From positions 1 to 32,217 of the forward strand of contig CABUMH010000037.1 in NCBI GenBank assembly GCA_902492555.1: 32,217 nt of DNA, read 5' to 3'. The notes under the pieces are model-generated. The model made no database searches, was not told the DNA's origin, and saw only the letters and a list, made by a program, of their open reading frames with translations. Position numbers and translations under genes: made by a program. The stretch comes from Eisenbergiella sp900555195. GTDB lineage: Bacteria; Bacillota; Clostridia; Lachnospirales; Lachnospiraceae. Below are positions 8,897-17,235 of this stretch, piece by piece. Within the stretch, counting starts at the first letter, position 1. Each line of letters starts with the position of its first letter.

Positions 8897-10072
8897 ATGG
8901 TTTTTGTACGGGATTTATTCAGTCTAGAGAGTTTTCGTGAAATGGAGGCTTTGTGCGGCAGCGCAGGAATGAACCGTCGTGTGGCATGGCCGAATATTGC
9001 ACAGACAGTCAGCATAGAAGAATGGCTTGTGGGCGGCGATGTGATCCTTATGACGGGAATAGGTATGGAGGTTACGGAGGAACTACTTCAGGACATTGTA
9101 CGGCAGGCGGTGGACAAAGAGGCTGCCTGTCTGATTATTCTGCAGCATCCGGAGCATATTCCCGTCATTTTCAAAACTGTGATCGATTATGCAAAATCCA
9201 GGGGATTTGCGGTGATTTCTGCACCCTGGAATACGAAACTGTCAAATGTGATCAGGGACATTTCGAGCGCTGTCTACAGCGATCAGTATAATCAAATGAT
9301 CCAGAATGAACTCCTTGAACGGGTACTGTCCGGAAACTCTTATCCTGAGGATGGATATGTCCAAAAGCAGCTGGAAGCGTGCCATCTGTATCGGCCGCAT
9401 GTGGTTGCCGTAGTAAAATGCGGAAGAACGGAAAAAGAGACGCAGATCGGTTTTGAGGAAGGGCAGCAGGAAAAATGGTATTTTGAAATTACCGCAGAAA
9501 TTCAGAATTATTTTCGGCATCAAAAGTATATCATCCATAAAGATGAATGGATATATATCTTAGAGATGGAAGAACGGTCATATGATGAGATAGAGCAGAT
9601 ATGGATGAAAATATCTGATGAAATGGACGGCAGGAACAAGGGATGCGAACTGCGGATCGGTATCGGGGAAATCAGTACTTCTCCTGAAACTTTGGGTAAG
9701 AGTTACAAGCAGGCTCAAAAGGCAGTTGAACTTGTCCGCGGCTGCGGCGTGATTTGTTACCAGGCACTGGGAATCCTTCGGCTGTTGATGGAAGTTCCGG
9801 ATCAAACTCTGCTGATATTCTATATGAATCAGTATTTGGGGCCTTTGAAACAGTATGATTGTAGATATAACAGAGAACTGCTTCGTACCCTTTATGCATA
9901 TTTAGAGAATGATGGAAATATTACAGAGGCGGCGGAGTCCTTGTTTATTCACAGAAACACGATGCTGAAGCGGATTGATAAGATTGAGGAAATCCTCAAA
10001 ATGTCCTTGGAAAAGGCTGATGTGAAGAATACATTATATAATTGTTATTTAATAGATAAATATATAAAATAA
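8897..10072 (+). CDS. PucR-family transcriptional regulator
   Basis: A 391-residue regulator with an N-terminal PucR domain (about residues 5-125, including MNRRVAWPNIAQTVSIEEWL and GGDVILMTGIGM), a middle region of the GGDEF-like type found in this family, and a C-terminal HTH_30 domain. The last part (about residues 325-391) carries NGNITEAAESLFIHRNTMLK, the hallmark helix-turn-helix. B. subtilis PucR controls purine catabolism; relatives respond to various nitrogen compounds. It is the last gene of the ABC operon and sits just upstream of the NCS2 permease operon, so it is the natural candidate to control one or both. Confidence 0.88.
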   Translation: MVFVRDLFSLESFREMEALCGSAGMNRRVAWPNIAQTVSIEEWLVGGDVILMTGIGMEVTEELLQDIVRQAVDKEAACLIILQHPEHIPVIFKTVIDYAKSRGFAVISAPWNTKLSNVIRDISSAVYSDQYNQMIQNELLERVLSGNSYPEDGYVQKQLEACHLYRPHVVAVVKCGRTEKETQIGFEEGQQEKWYFEITAEIQNYFRHQKYIIHKDEWIYILEMEERSYDEIEQIWMKISDEMDGRNKGCELRIGIGEISTSPETLGKSYKQAQKAVELVRGCGVICYQALGILRLLMEVPDQTLLIFYMNQYLGPLKQYDCRYNRELLRTLYAYLENDGNITEAAESLFIHRNTMLKRIDKIEEILKMSLEKADVKNTLYNCYLIDKYIK

Positions 10073-10126
10073 AGAAAAGTATGCGTTTTGCACATTGAAA
10101 TGGTAAAAATATTGTGATTTTTTCCA

Positions 10127-10155
10127 TTGAAAAAGAGGTTTAGATTGGCTATCAT
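10127..10155 (+). promoter_or_regulatory. Promoter-like pair directly before a terminator
   Basis: TTGAAA (10127-10132), 17 bases, TATCAT (10150-10155), a good sigma-A match. Transcription would begin near 10162 and meet the hairpin at 10171 almost at once. It may therefore drive an attenuated transcript toward the NCS2 permease gene, or be fortuitous. Confidence 0.4.
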
Positions 10156-10170
10156 ACACACCAGAAAAGC

Positions 10171-10206
10171 AAAGGAGCTGTTCGATAAGAACGGCTCCTT
10201 TTTTTC
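10171..10206 (+). terminator. Intrinsic terminator
   Basis: A 13-bp stem (AAAGGAGCTGTTC at 10171-10183 with GAACGGCTCCTTT at 10189-10201, one G-U pair) and a five-base loop, followed by a run of T to 10206. It closes the ABC-PucR operon. Confidence 0.88.
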
Positions 10207-10293
10207 GTTTGAATATGCGCATAAAACGAGAAACAGGACAGAGTTCCTTATATACTTCAAATTTTTTCAGCTATATCAAAGGAGGAGAAAATT

Positions 10294-11631
10294 ATGGAAA
10301 AAAAATCAACCCTGGCTGTAGGCATTGATGAAAAGATGCCATTTGGGCAAGTGTTGCTCTATGCAGTTCAGCATTTGCTGGGAATCACTTTCCTGTTGGT
10401 TGTCCCTGGAATTATCGGTTCGGCATGCGGCCTGGAGGCATCGGATATTGGATATCTGGTGCAGGCATGCTTTATTACGGTAGGTATTACCACCATCCTG
10501 CAGACGGTATTTGTGTTGAGATTACCCATGGTGCATGGGCCGACGGCGGCTTTTATGTCCGCCATCCTGACTACGGGTATTGCATACGGTCTGGATACAG
10601 CTTATGGTTCTTTGTTCATAGCTGCGATCGTTATTGCACTGTTATCCATTCCGATAAAGAAATTTGGGCTGATTGGAAAATGTACCAAGTTTTTAACTCC
10701 GCCAATCGTATTCGGGACGCTAACACTAATCATCGGTACACAGCTGGCTCAGATCGCAGTTCCCGGATGCTTTGGAACTTCTGGGACCGCTACTTATCCA
10801 TGGGGTGAACTGTTTTGCGCTTTTATTACAATTCTGGCCACCGTGTTGTTTATGCTGTTTGGCAAGAAGGGAATTATGAAAAACGGAGCTATGCTCTGGG
10901 GAATTATTGTTGGAACGATCTGCTATGCATTTGTAGGCGGCTTGGATTTTTCATCAGTAGTTTCCGCTTCATGGATTAGCCTTCCCAGATTTTTCACCTT
11001 CGGGTTCAGCGTGAATGCAGGGGTCGTTGTACTGATGCTAGTAACATATTTCCATGCGGTTTCTGAAGCGCTTGGCATGTATAACCTGGTAGCGGGATGG
11101 GATGGCCAGGAGATCAATGAAACCCGGGCGAACGGAGGTATCTTTGGTATGGCGATCGGAAATATCGTCGGCGCGGTGGTCGGAGGCGTTGCTACCACTA
11201 CTTATCCGGAAAATGTCGGAATCATCCGCGTTACTGGCGTTGGAAGCAGAATAGCAGCTCTTGGGATGGGCATCATTGCTATCATACTCGGCTTCTTCCC
11301 GAAACTGGGGATGCTGATTGCTATTATCCCTTCCTCTGTTTTGAACGGCGCGACCGTCGTACTGTTTGGAACAATTGCAATTTCAGGGATCCAGACCCTG
11401 AGTAAAGTTGAGAAGTGGGATAATCTGAATGTGGTCACTGCTGCGGTCCCCTATATTATAGCAATCGGATGCATGTTCCTGCCGGATGACTTCACAGCCA
11501 TGCTGCCCGCGGCAGTGCAGTCCATTGTGACACAGCCTATGCTGGTCGGTATCATTCTTTTGATTGTTCTGAACATTATCAATAATATATTACTCCGTCC
11601 GAAATATGAGAAGATGAATCCGGATGAATAA
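10294..11631 (+). CDS. NCS2-family nucleobase permease (uracil/xanthine type)
   Basis: A 445-residue membrane protein with about 12-14 hydrophobic segments. The N-terminal LLYAVQHLLG carries the QH motif of the first membrane helix in nucleobase:cation symporter-2 proteins, and VHGPTAAFM and NAGVVVLMLVTYFHAVSE match other conserved parts. It probably imports uracil, xanthine, uric acid or a related base with protons or sodium. AAAGGAGGAG precedes the ATG at ideal distance. No purine riboswitch or PyrR-type attenuator sequence was recognised in the leader. It heads a string of same-strand catabolic and transport genes, so purine or pyrimidine salvage/degradation is likely. Confidence 0.88.
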   Translation: MEKKSTLAVGIDEKMPFGQVLLYAVQHLLGITFLLVVPGIIGSACGLEASDIGYLVQACFITVGITTILQTVFVLRLPMVHGPTAAFMSAILTTGIAYGLDTAYGSLFIAAIVIALLSIPIKKFGLIGKCTKFLTPPIVFGTLTLIIGTQLAQIAVPGCFGTSGTATYPWGELFCAFITILATVLFMLFGKKGIMKNGAMLWGIIVGTICYAFVGGLDFSSVVSASWISLPRFFTFGFSVNAGVVVLMLVTYFHAVSEALGMYNLVAGWDGQEINETRANGGIFGMAIGNIVGAVVGGVATTTYPENVGIIRVTGVGSRIAALGMGIIAIILGFFPKLGMLIAIIPSSVLNGATVVLFGTIAISGIQTLSKVEKWDNLNVVTAAVPYIIAIGCMFLPDDFTAMLPAAVQSIVTQPMLVGIILLIVLNIINNILLRPKYEKMNPDE

Positions 11632-11713
11632 AGAAGACAAACGTTCCTATATGTAGCCGGACTTGAGAGACCTAAAGATTCATATGTAAGCGGAATGAGA
11701 AAAGGAGATTATT

Positions 11714-12385
11714 ATGGAAGCATATTTTGACAGCATTAAAAAACCAGTACCTGAGAACTTGCATGATGTTTTTTTGAAGAAGGAAGGAACTGCCGTCATC
11801 ACCATAGATATGCATGAAGGGCATTTGTCAGAGGATCCCAATTGCCCATGTCCTTCTCCGAGGGGAAGGGAAATTATTGCTCCTCTGAATCATTTTATGG
11901 CAGAGTGCAGGGAACTTGATATCCCAATCATCCATGTGCGTTCCGTTTTGAGAAAAGGGATGGCGGATGAAAAACTGAACCCCTCTGCATGGAGGATGGT
12001 TTTTCCAATCACAGTAGGAGAAATCCCTAATATCGATGAACATGCGATCGAAGGTACCAAATGGAATCAGTTTTCTATTGACGTGCATGAAGAAGATTAT
12101 ATTGTCAGCACGAAAAAGAGATTATCAGCGTTCTATCCCACAGATCTGGAACTGTTGCTGAGAAATCTGGGAATGAAAAGAATCGTTCTGACCGGATGTA
12201 TGACGGATTGTTGTGTAATTAATACTGCCTTTGACGGTGCAAATAGAGATTTTAGGATTGTGGTGCCGCGAGACCTCACAAGGGGATCCGAACACCTGGA
12301 AGAACCGGCGCTGCGTATGATTTCCCTGCATCTGGGCTTAGTGGTGGAATCTGAAGAACTGCTTGCGGATTGGAGGGCGCAGTAA
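11714..12385 (+). CDS. Isochorismatase-fold cysteine hydrolase
   Basis: A 223-residue amidohydrolase of the isochorismatase-like family, which includes nicotinamidase, ureidoacrylate hydrolase (RutB), N-carbamoylsarcosine amidase and related enzymes. The catalytic triad can be placed: D32 in VITIDMHEGH, a lysine at K134/K135 in STKKRLSAF, and C167 in TGCMTDCCV. The conserved cis-peptide region precedes C167. With a nucleobase permease upstream and a BMP transporter downstream, hydrolysis of a ureido or amide intermediate of base breakdown is plausible; the substrate is not shown by sequence. The ATG is preceded by AAAGGAG. Confidence 0.85.
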   Translation: MEAYFDSIKKPVPENLHDVFLKKEGTAVITIDMHEGHLSEDPNCPCPSPRGREIIAPLNHFMAECRELDIPIIHVRSVLRKGMADEKLNPSAWRMVFPITVGEIPNIDEHAIEGTKWNQFSIDVHEEDYIVSTKKRLSAFYPTDLELLLRNLGMKRIVLTGCMTDCCVINTAFDGANRDFRIVVPRDLTRGSEHLEEPALRMISLHLGLVVESEELLADWRAQ

Positions 12386-12395
12386 GCAACGGAAT

Positions 12396-12440
12396 GCACA
12401 GAATCAGGCACATTCGGAAAGATGTTGCCTGGTTTTGTGC
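12396..12440 (+). terminator. Long intercistronic hairpin
   Basis: GCACAGAATCAGGCA (12396-12410) pairs with TGCCTGGTTTTGTGC (12426-12440), 15 bp with two G-U pairs and a 15-base loop. The T-tract afterwards is weak, so it may be a leaky terminator or a processing/stability element between the hydrolase gene and the BMP operon. Confidence 0.45.
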
Positions 12441-12532
12441 GTTTAGACGAACAGAGGAACGACGGATCTGATATTGTTTACCGAAGAACAGTTTGAAAAA
12501 GAGACGGCAGTTGTTTTGGCGGAGGAAAAATT

Positions 12533-13681
12533 ATGAAAAAATATTTGATTCTGTTTATGGTATGCGCAATGCTTCTGGTTTCTTTGTGCGGCTGTGAGAC
12601 GGAGACAACCGCATCCACTTCCGATCCAGAGGAGGGCGTTGCGAAAGAGGATTTAAAGATAGGATTTGTCCATTTCGCGGATCCCAGCGATATGGGATAT
12701 ACCTATAACCATGACCAGGCCACCTGGAAGATGGCGGAAACGCTCAGGCTGGATGAATCTCAGATTATCAACAAATATAATATACCTGAAAACGCGGAAG
12801 CCGCTACAGCAATTCGGGAACTGGCGGAAGATGGTTGCCAGGTGATCTTTGCACTGGCGCATGGACATGAAGATTATATGATTGAAGTGGCCCAGGAGTA
12901 TCCAGACATCACTTTCTGCCATTTTAACGGGGTGAAAGCTGCACAATCAGGCCTTCCCAATATGCATAATTATTTTGGCCAGATGAATCAAGTTCGTTAT
13001 TTGTCCGGAATTGTGGCAGGGCTTGCCACCAAAACCAATAAGATCGGATTTGTAGCAGCAATGGATTATACAGAGGTGAATAACAGCCTGGATTCCTTCT
13101 ATCTGGGCGCGCTTTCTGTGAACCCTGATATTGAATGCTACGCCATTTATCTGAATAAATGGTACGATACCGCATTGGAAGGGCAGGCTACACAAACACT
13201 GATTGATAACGGCTGCGATGTCATCAGCCATCATGCTGATTCCACTGCCGGCGCGACCACATGTGAAGAAAACGGAGTGTTTTTCATCCCATATAATAGT
13301 GATATGACGTCCGTTGCACCGGATGCAGTGCTTACATCGGCAAGATGGGATACATCAGGATATCTGACATACGTTGTACAGTCCGTTATGGATGGGACAC
13401 AGTCTGAGATCCCTCAGGATTATATCGGAACGCTGGAAAATGGCATGGTTTACCTGGCGGATATTCATTCTGATCTTTTGGATGAGGATACAGCCGCTGC
13501 GGTGAAGGAAGCAGTGGATACGGCTGAAGCTGAGTTTATATCCGGAGAAAAGGCCGTTTTTGTCGGACCTTTGTATAATCAGGATGGAGAAGAGATTCTT
13601 GCAGATGGGGAAGTATATGTCGAACCAAAATCGGCACCATCCTTTGGCGAAGTGTTGCAGGGAATCCATATTATAGAATGA
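12533..13681 (+). CDS. BMP-family ABC transporter substrate-binding lipoprotein
   Basis: A 382-residue lipoprotein (signal peptide ending at LCGC, C21) of the Bmp/Med/PnrA family (PF02608), whose known members bind purine nucleosides. Typical pieces are KIGFVHFADPSDMGYTYNHD, a GCQVIFALAHG segment, and FCHFNGVKAAQSG followed by MHNYFGQMNQVRYLSGIVAG. GGAGG lies just before the ATG. The following three genes encode the matching double ATPase and two permeases, so this is a complete nucleoside-type uptake system. Confidence 0.9.
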   Translation: MKKYLILFMVCAMLLVSLCGCETETTASTSDPEEGVAKEDLKIGFVHFADPSDMGYTYNHDQATWKMAETLRLDESQIINKYNIPENAEAATAIRELAEDGCQVIFALAHGHEDYMIEVAQEYPDITFCHFNGVKAAQSGLPNMHNYFGQMNQVRYLSGIVAGLATKTNKIGFVAAMDYTEVNNSLDSFYLGALSVNPDIECYAIYLNKWYDTALEGQATQTLIDNGCDVISHHADSTAGATTCEENGVFFIPYNSDMTSVAPDAVLTSARWDTSGYLTYVVQSVMDGTQSEIPQDYIGTLENGMVYLADIHSDLLDEDTAAAVKEAVDTAEAEFISGEKAVFVGPLYNQDGEEILADGEVYVEPKSAPSFGEVLQGIHIIE

Positions 13682-13696
13682 TGAAGGAATAGATAT

Positions 13697-15220
13697 ATGG
13701 AAAAGAAAGAACTGGTTCTGGAATTGAGAAATCTGTCCAAATCTTTTGGAGAGGTTACAGCAAACCAATGTGTGAGCTTGAGCTTATACGGAGGAGAGAT
13801 TCTGGCGGTGCTGGGAGAAAACGGTTCCGGGAAGACGACGCTTATCAATATGATTGAGGGGATTTATTGCCCGGATGCGGGAGAAATCCGCATCCACGGC
13901 AAACCTGCGCGCATCAGAACTCCCGAAGATGCTGCAAGGTTTGGGATTGGGGTGGTCCATCAGCATTTTATGCTGGTGAATAGGATGGATGTGGTTGCCA
14001 ATGTGGCTATCTGCCTGAAGGGAAGGAGAAAGACAAGAAAAACTATCCGCCGGGAAATACTGAATATTGCAGAGAAATATGGATTTCAAATCGATCCGGA
14101 TAAGAGAATAGAGGATATGTCCGTTTCAGAAAAGCAGACCGTAGAGATCATAAAAGTATTGATGAAAGGAGGGGATATACTGATTCTTGATGAACCGACC
14201 GCTGTGCTCACCCCTCAGGAAGCGGAAAGCCTGTTTGCTGTTTTGAGGACAATGAAGCAAGACGGTAAGGCGATCCTTCTCATTACGCATAAGCTTCGGG
14301 AAGTCCTTAGTATTTCGGATGAAGTGTATATCATGCGAAAAGGCAGGCAGGTGGCCACCGTGAAAACAAAAAATACAACAGAACATATGCTTGCAGAAAT
14401 GATGGTCGGCAAACGGATGACACTTTCTCTGGAATGTCCCAAGATGAAGGGAAAAAAGAAGCGGATTGAAGTAAAAAATCTGGTTTGCAGGAATCAAGAA
14501 GGTGTCCCTGTGATCGACGGAATTTCTTTTGCAATGTATTCGGGAGAAATCCTTGGGGTCGCAGGGATAGCTGGAAATGGGCAGAAGGAATTATGCGAGG
14601 CGTTAGCCGGTGTTAGTTTTGCGGAAAGCGGAGATATTGTATACTTTAATAGCGAACCGATTTCCATCACGAGACTGGATCCGATGAAGCGGGACAAATT
14701 GGGTGTCCGAATTGGATTTGTACCTGAAGATCGTCTCGGAATGGGGCTAATTGCGTCGGCTGATATGACGGATAATATACTGCTGCAATATTATAGGGCA
14801 GGAAAGTCTGTTTTCGTTAACCGGAAGGAGGCCCACAGAAAGGCGGAGGAACTGATTGAACAGCTGGAAATAGCAACGCCGGGCGCCTCTACTCCGGTAC
14901 GCCTTTTATCAGGCGGCAACATACAGAAAGTCCTCCTTGGCAGAGAGATGAAGCGGAACCCTAAAGTATTGATCGTAGCCTATCCGACAAGAGGACTTGA
15001 TGTCCATTCCTCCTATGCAGTATATCGCCTATTGAATCAGGAAAAGCAAAATGGTACTGCAATTTTGTTCGTAGGAGAGGATCTGGATGTGCTTATGGGC
15101 ATTTCCGATCGGATTATGGTGCTGTCCGATCATGCCATAAGTGGGATTGTAAAGCCGAAGGATACCACAAAAGAGAAAGTGGGATACCTGTGTGTCAAGG
15201 CGGGAGAGGCAGGTGCATGA
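13697..15220 (+). CDS. BMP-type ABC transporter ATP-binding protein (two ABC domains)
   Basis: A 507-residue tandem ATPase. The N-terminal domain has Walker A GENGSGKTT, a variant signature MSVSEKQ and Walker B ILILDEPTAVLTP. The C-terminal domain has the degenerate Walker A GIAGNGQKEL usual in this subfamily and the signature LLSGGNIQK. Its Walker B region reads VLIVAYPTRGLDV, with A in place of the usual D/E-bearing motif, which is a common pattern for the non-catalytic half. It begins 15 bases after the binding-protein gene and ends four bases before the permease start. Confidence 0.9.
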   Translation: MEKKELVLELRNLSKSFGEVTANQCVSLSLYGGEILAVLGENGSGKTTLINMIEGIYCPDAGEIRIHGKPARIRTPEDAARFGIGVVHQHFMLVNRMDVVANVAICLKGRRKTRKTIRREILNIAEKYGFQIDPDKRIEDMSVSEKQTVEIIKVLMKGGDILILDEPTAVLTPQEAESLFAVLRTMKQDGKAILLITHKLREVLSISDEVYIMRKGRQVATVKTKNTTEHMLAEMMVGKRMTLSLECPKMKGKKKRIEVKNLVCRNQEGVPVIDGISFAMYSGEILGVAGIAGNGQKELCEALAGVSFAESGDIVYFNSEPISITRLDPMKRDKLGVRIGFVPEDRLGMGLIASADMTDNILLQYYRAGKSVFVNRKEAHRKAEELIEQLEIATPGASTPVRLLSGGNIQKVLLGREMKRNPKVLIVAYPTRGLDVHSSYAVYRLLNQEKQNGTAILFVGEDLDVLMGISDRIMVLSDHAISGIVKPKDTTKEKVGYLCVKAGEAGA

Positions 15221-15224
15221 ATAG

Positions 15225-16278
15225 ATGTTAAGTGTGAGAAAAAGAGTCCATGCATCCGGAAAGAGGGTATGGCTGGTAAGAATGGCTTCTCTGTTGGCTG
15301 CAGCAGGGATGATCAGTATTATCCTGTTGTGTATGGGATACCATCCGCTCAGGGTATTTGGAAGTCTGATATACGGGGCTTTCGGAAGAAGGATATTCAT
15401 ACAGGAAACGGTGAAAAGGATGATTCCGCTGCTGACTGCGGCAATGGGACTCGGACTTGCTTTTAAGATGAAGTTGTGGAATGTAGGAGGAGAAGGCCAG
15501 ATCCTCATGGGCGGAGCGGCAGCGACTGCGGTGGCGATCTATGGGGAGGGCCTTCCCCATACATTGTTGCTGTTCCTTATGGGAATTGCGGGAATTGTAG
15601 GCGGGGGATTGTGGGGACTGATTCCTGGAGCATGTAAGGCAAGATGGAATACGAATGAGACTTTGCTTACATTGATGTTCAATTATATTGCGCAGAAATT
15701 TATCGTTCTGCTCCAGAATACTCCAAGTTGGCAGGATGAGTACAATGCCTATCCGCAAGTCAAGATGCTATCTATAAATGCCCGTTTACCCAGAGTATTT
15801 GGCGTACATATTGGATGGATGATTGTGATTTTGCTCATGGTATATTTATGCAAAAAAAACGAAGCAAGGGTTTGAAATAGAGGTGGTCGGAGATTCACAG
15901 AACACGGCCAGATATGCGGGGATTTCGGTCAGAAGCAGCATCCTTCGGACGATGTTCCTCTCAGCAGCCCTATGTGGGCTGGCCGGATTCCTGCAGGTGT
16001 CAGGAGCCGACGGAACATTATCTGATTCTACGGCGGGTGGGATGGGATTTACGGCAATTACGGTAGCATGGATGGCCGGGATAAATCCCGTCGGCATGCT
16101 CGTGGCGGCTCTGTTTATTTCCACGTTGGAAAGAGGTTCCAGTTATATTCAGACAGATTTCCTGATTCCGGCTTCTTTCGCGGATGTAATGGTGGGGATT
16201 ATCCTGCTCTTTATGATGGGATGTGAATTTTTCATCGGTTATGAAATCGTAAGAAGGAGGGAAAGCAATGCTGGTTAA
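15225..16278 (+). pseudogene. BMP-type ABC permease, first subunit, broken by a +1 frameshift in an A8 run
   Basis: Two frames carry consecutive parts of one permease. 15225-15875 gives 216 residues ending KKNEARV-stop; the continuation (from about 15860 to the TAA at 16278) begins KTKQGFEIEVVGDSQNTARY in the other frame. Removing one A from the eight-A run at 15852-15859 restores a continuous 350-residue permease, the normal length. The break is therefore a one-base insertion in a homopolymer: a sequencing error, a real or phase-variable mutation, or a site of transcriptional slippage. A -1 ribosomal slip would not help, since that frame stops shortly after. The rest of the operon is intact, which favours a gene that is still functional or only recently broken. 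Confidence 0.8.
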
Positions 16279-17233
16279 TTTTTTAGTGGCGGCTTTTCTT
16301 GCCGGGGCTCCTTTGATTCTGGCAACGGTCGGAGAGATTTTGACACAGAAGTCCGGAAATATTAACCTGGGCGTGGAAGGGACGATGTATATTGGAGCGG
16401 TATGCGGATTGGCAGGGGCTGTAAGCGCTGAGAAAATCGGATTTGAAGGAACCGGGGCTGCTGCTGCCGCCTTTGTATGCTCCATCCTGGCTGGTATGGC
16501 AACAAGCGCTGTATACAGCTTTTTGACGGTTTCATTGCATGCCAATCAGAATGTTATCGGCCTTACGATTACTATCCTTGGGACAGGAATTGGCAACTTT
16601 TTTGGAGAATTAATGGGACAGAATGCAGGGGGATATGTTTCCGCTTCAGACGAAACGGATGCGGCGTTCGGAAACTTGCAATTGGGGATCCTGTCGGACA
16701 TTCCCGTGGTGGGAAAACTATTTTTCCATTATAACTGGCTGGTATATTTTTCATTTTTGACGGCCGTTTTATGCTATATTTTCCTGTTTAAAACCAGGAG
16801 AGGGCTGAAGCTGCTGGCTGTAGGGGAAAATCCGGCTGCCGCGGACGCCGCGGGCATATCTGTAACCAGATATCGCTATATGGCAACAATTGTGGGCGGC
16901 GGATTATGCGGCACAGCCGGAATGTACATGTGCATGGTGACGAACAATGGAGTATGGGTACACGATTGTATTAGTGGATACGGATGGCTTGCGGTTGCTT
17001 TGGTTATCTTCAGCATGTGGAATCCGATGCGTGCGATACTGTGCAGCATCATTTTCGGGGCGTTAATGATTATGCGGTTCTATGTCTCCATCCCTGGCCT
17101 GAATTCTTTTATCTATGATATGTGCCCTTATATTGTCACCAGCCTTGTGATCGTCATAACTAGTATAGGAAAAAACAAAAATCTTGGTATGCCTGAAGCA
17201 TGCGGGGTCAATTATTTCAGAGAAGAACGGTAA
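16268..17233 (+). CDS. BMP-type ABC permease, second subunit
   Basis: A 321-residue membrane permease (BPD_transp_2, PF02653) of the nucleoside-uptake type. Typical parts are an early GEILTQKSGNINLGVEG segment, the cytoplasmic GLKLLAVGENPAAADAAGI loop and about nine hydrophobic segments. AAGGAGG precedes the ATG, which overlaps the end of the first permease by 11 bases, so the two subunits are translationally coupled. It ends two bases from the stop of the minus-strand M20 gene, with no terminator hairpin between them. Confidence 0.9.
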   Translation: MLVNFLVAAFLAGAPLILATVGEILTQKSGNINLGVEGTMYIGAVCGLAGAVSAEKIGFEGTGAAAAAFVCSILAGMATSAVYSFLTVSLHANQNVIGLTITILGTGIGNFFGELMGQNAGGYVSASDETDAAFGNLQLGILSDIPVVGKLFFHYNWLVYFSFLTAVLCYIFLFKTRRGLKLLAVGENPAAADAAGISVTRYRYMATIVGGGLCGTAGMYMCMVTNNGVWVHDCISGYGWLAVALVIFSMWNPMRAILCSIIFGALMIMRFYVSIPGLNSFIYDMCPYIVTSLVIVITSIGKNKNLGMPEACGVNYFREER

Positions 17234-17235
17234 GC

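Noticed and set aside
15849..15880. Programmed -1 ribosomal frameshift at A-AAA-AAC in the BMP permease
   Set aside because: A -1 slip leads to a frame that stops at TAG within about ten codons; restoring the permease needs the opposite shift, so this slippery site does not explain it.
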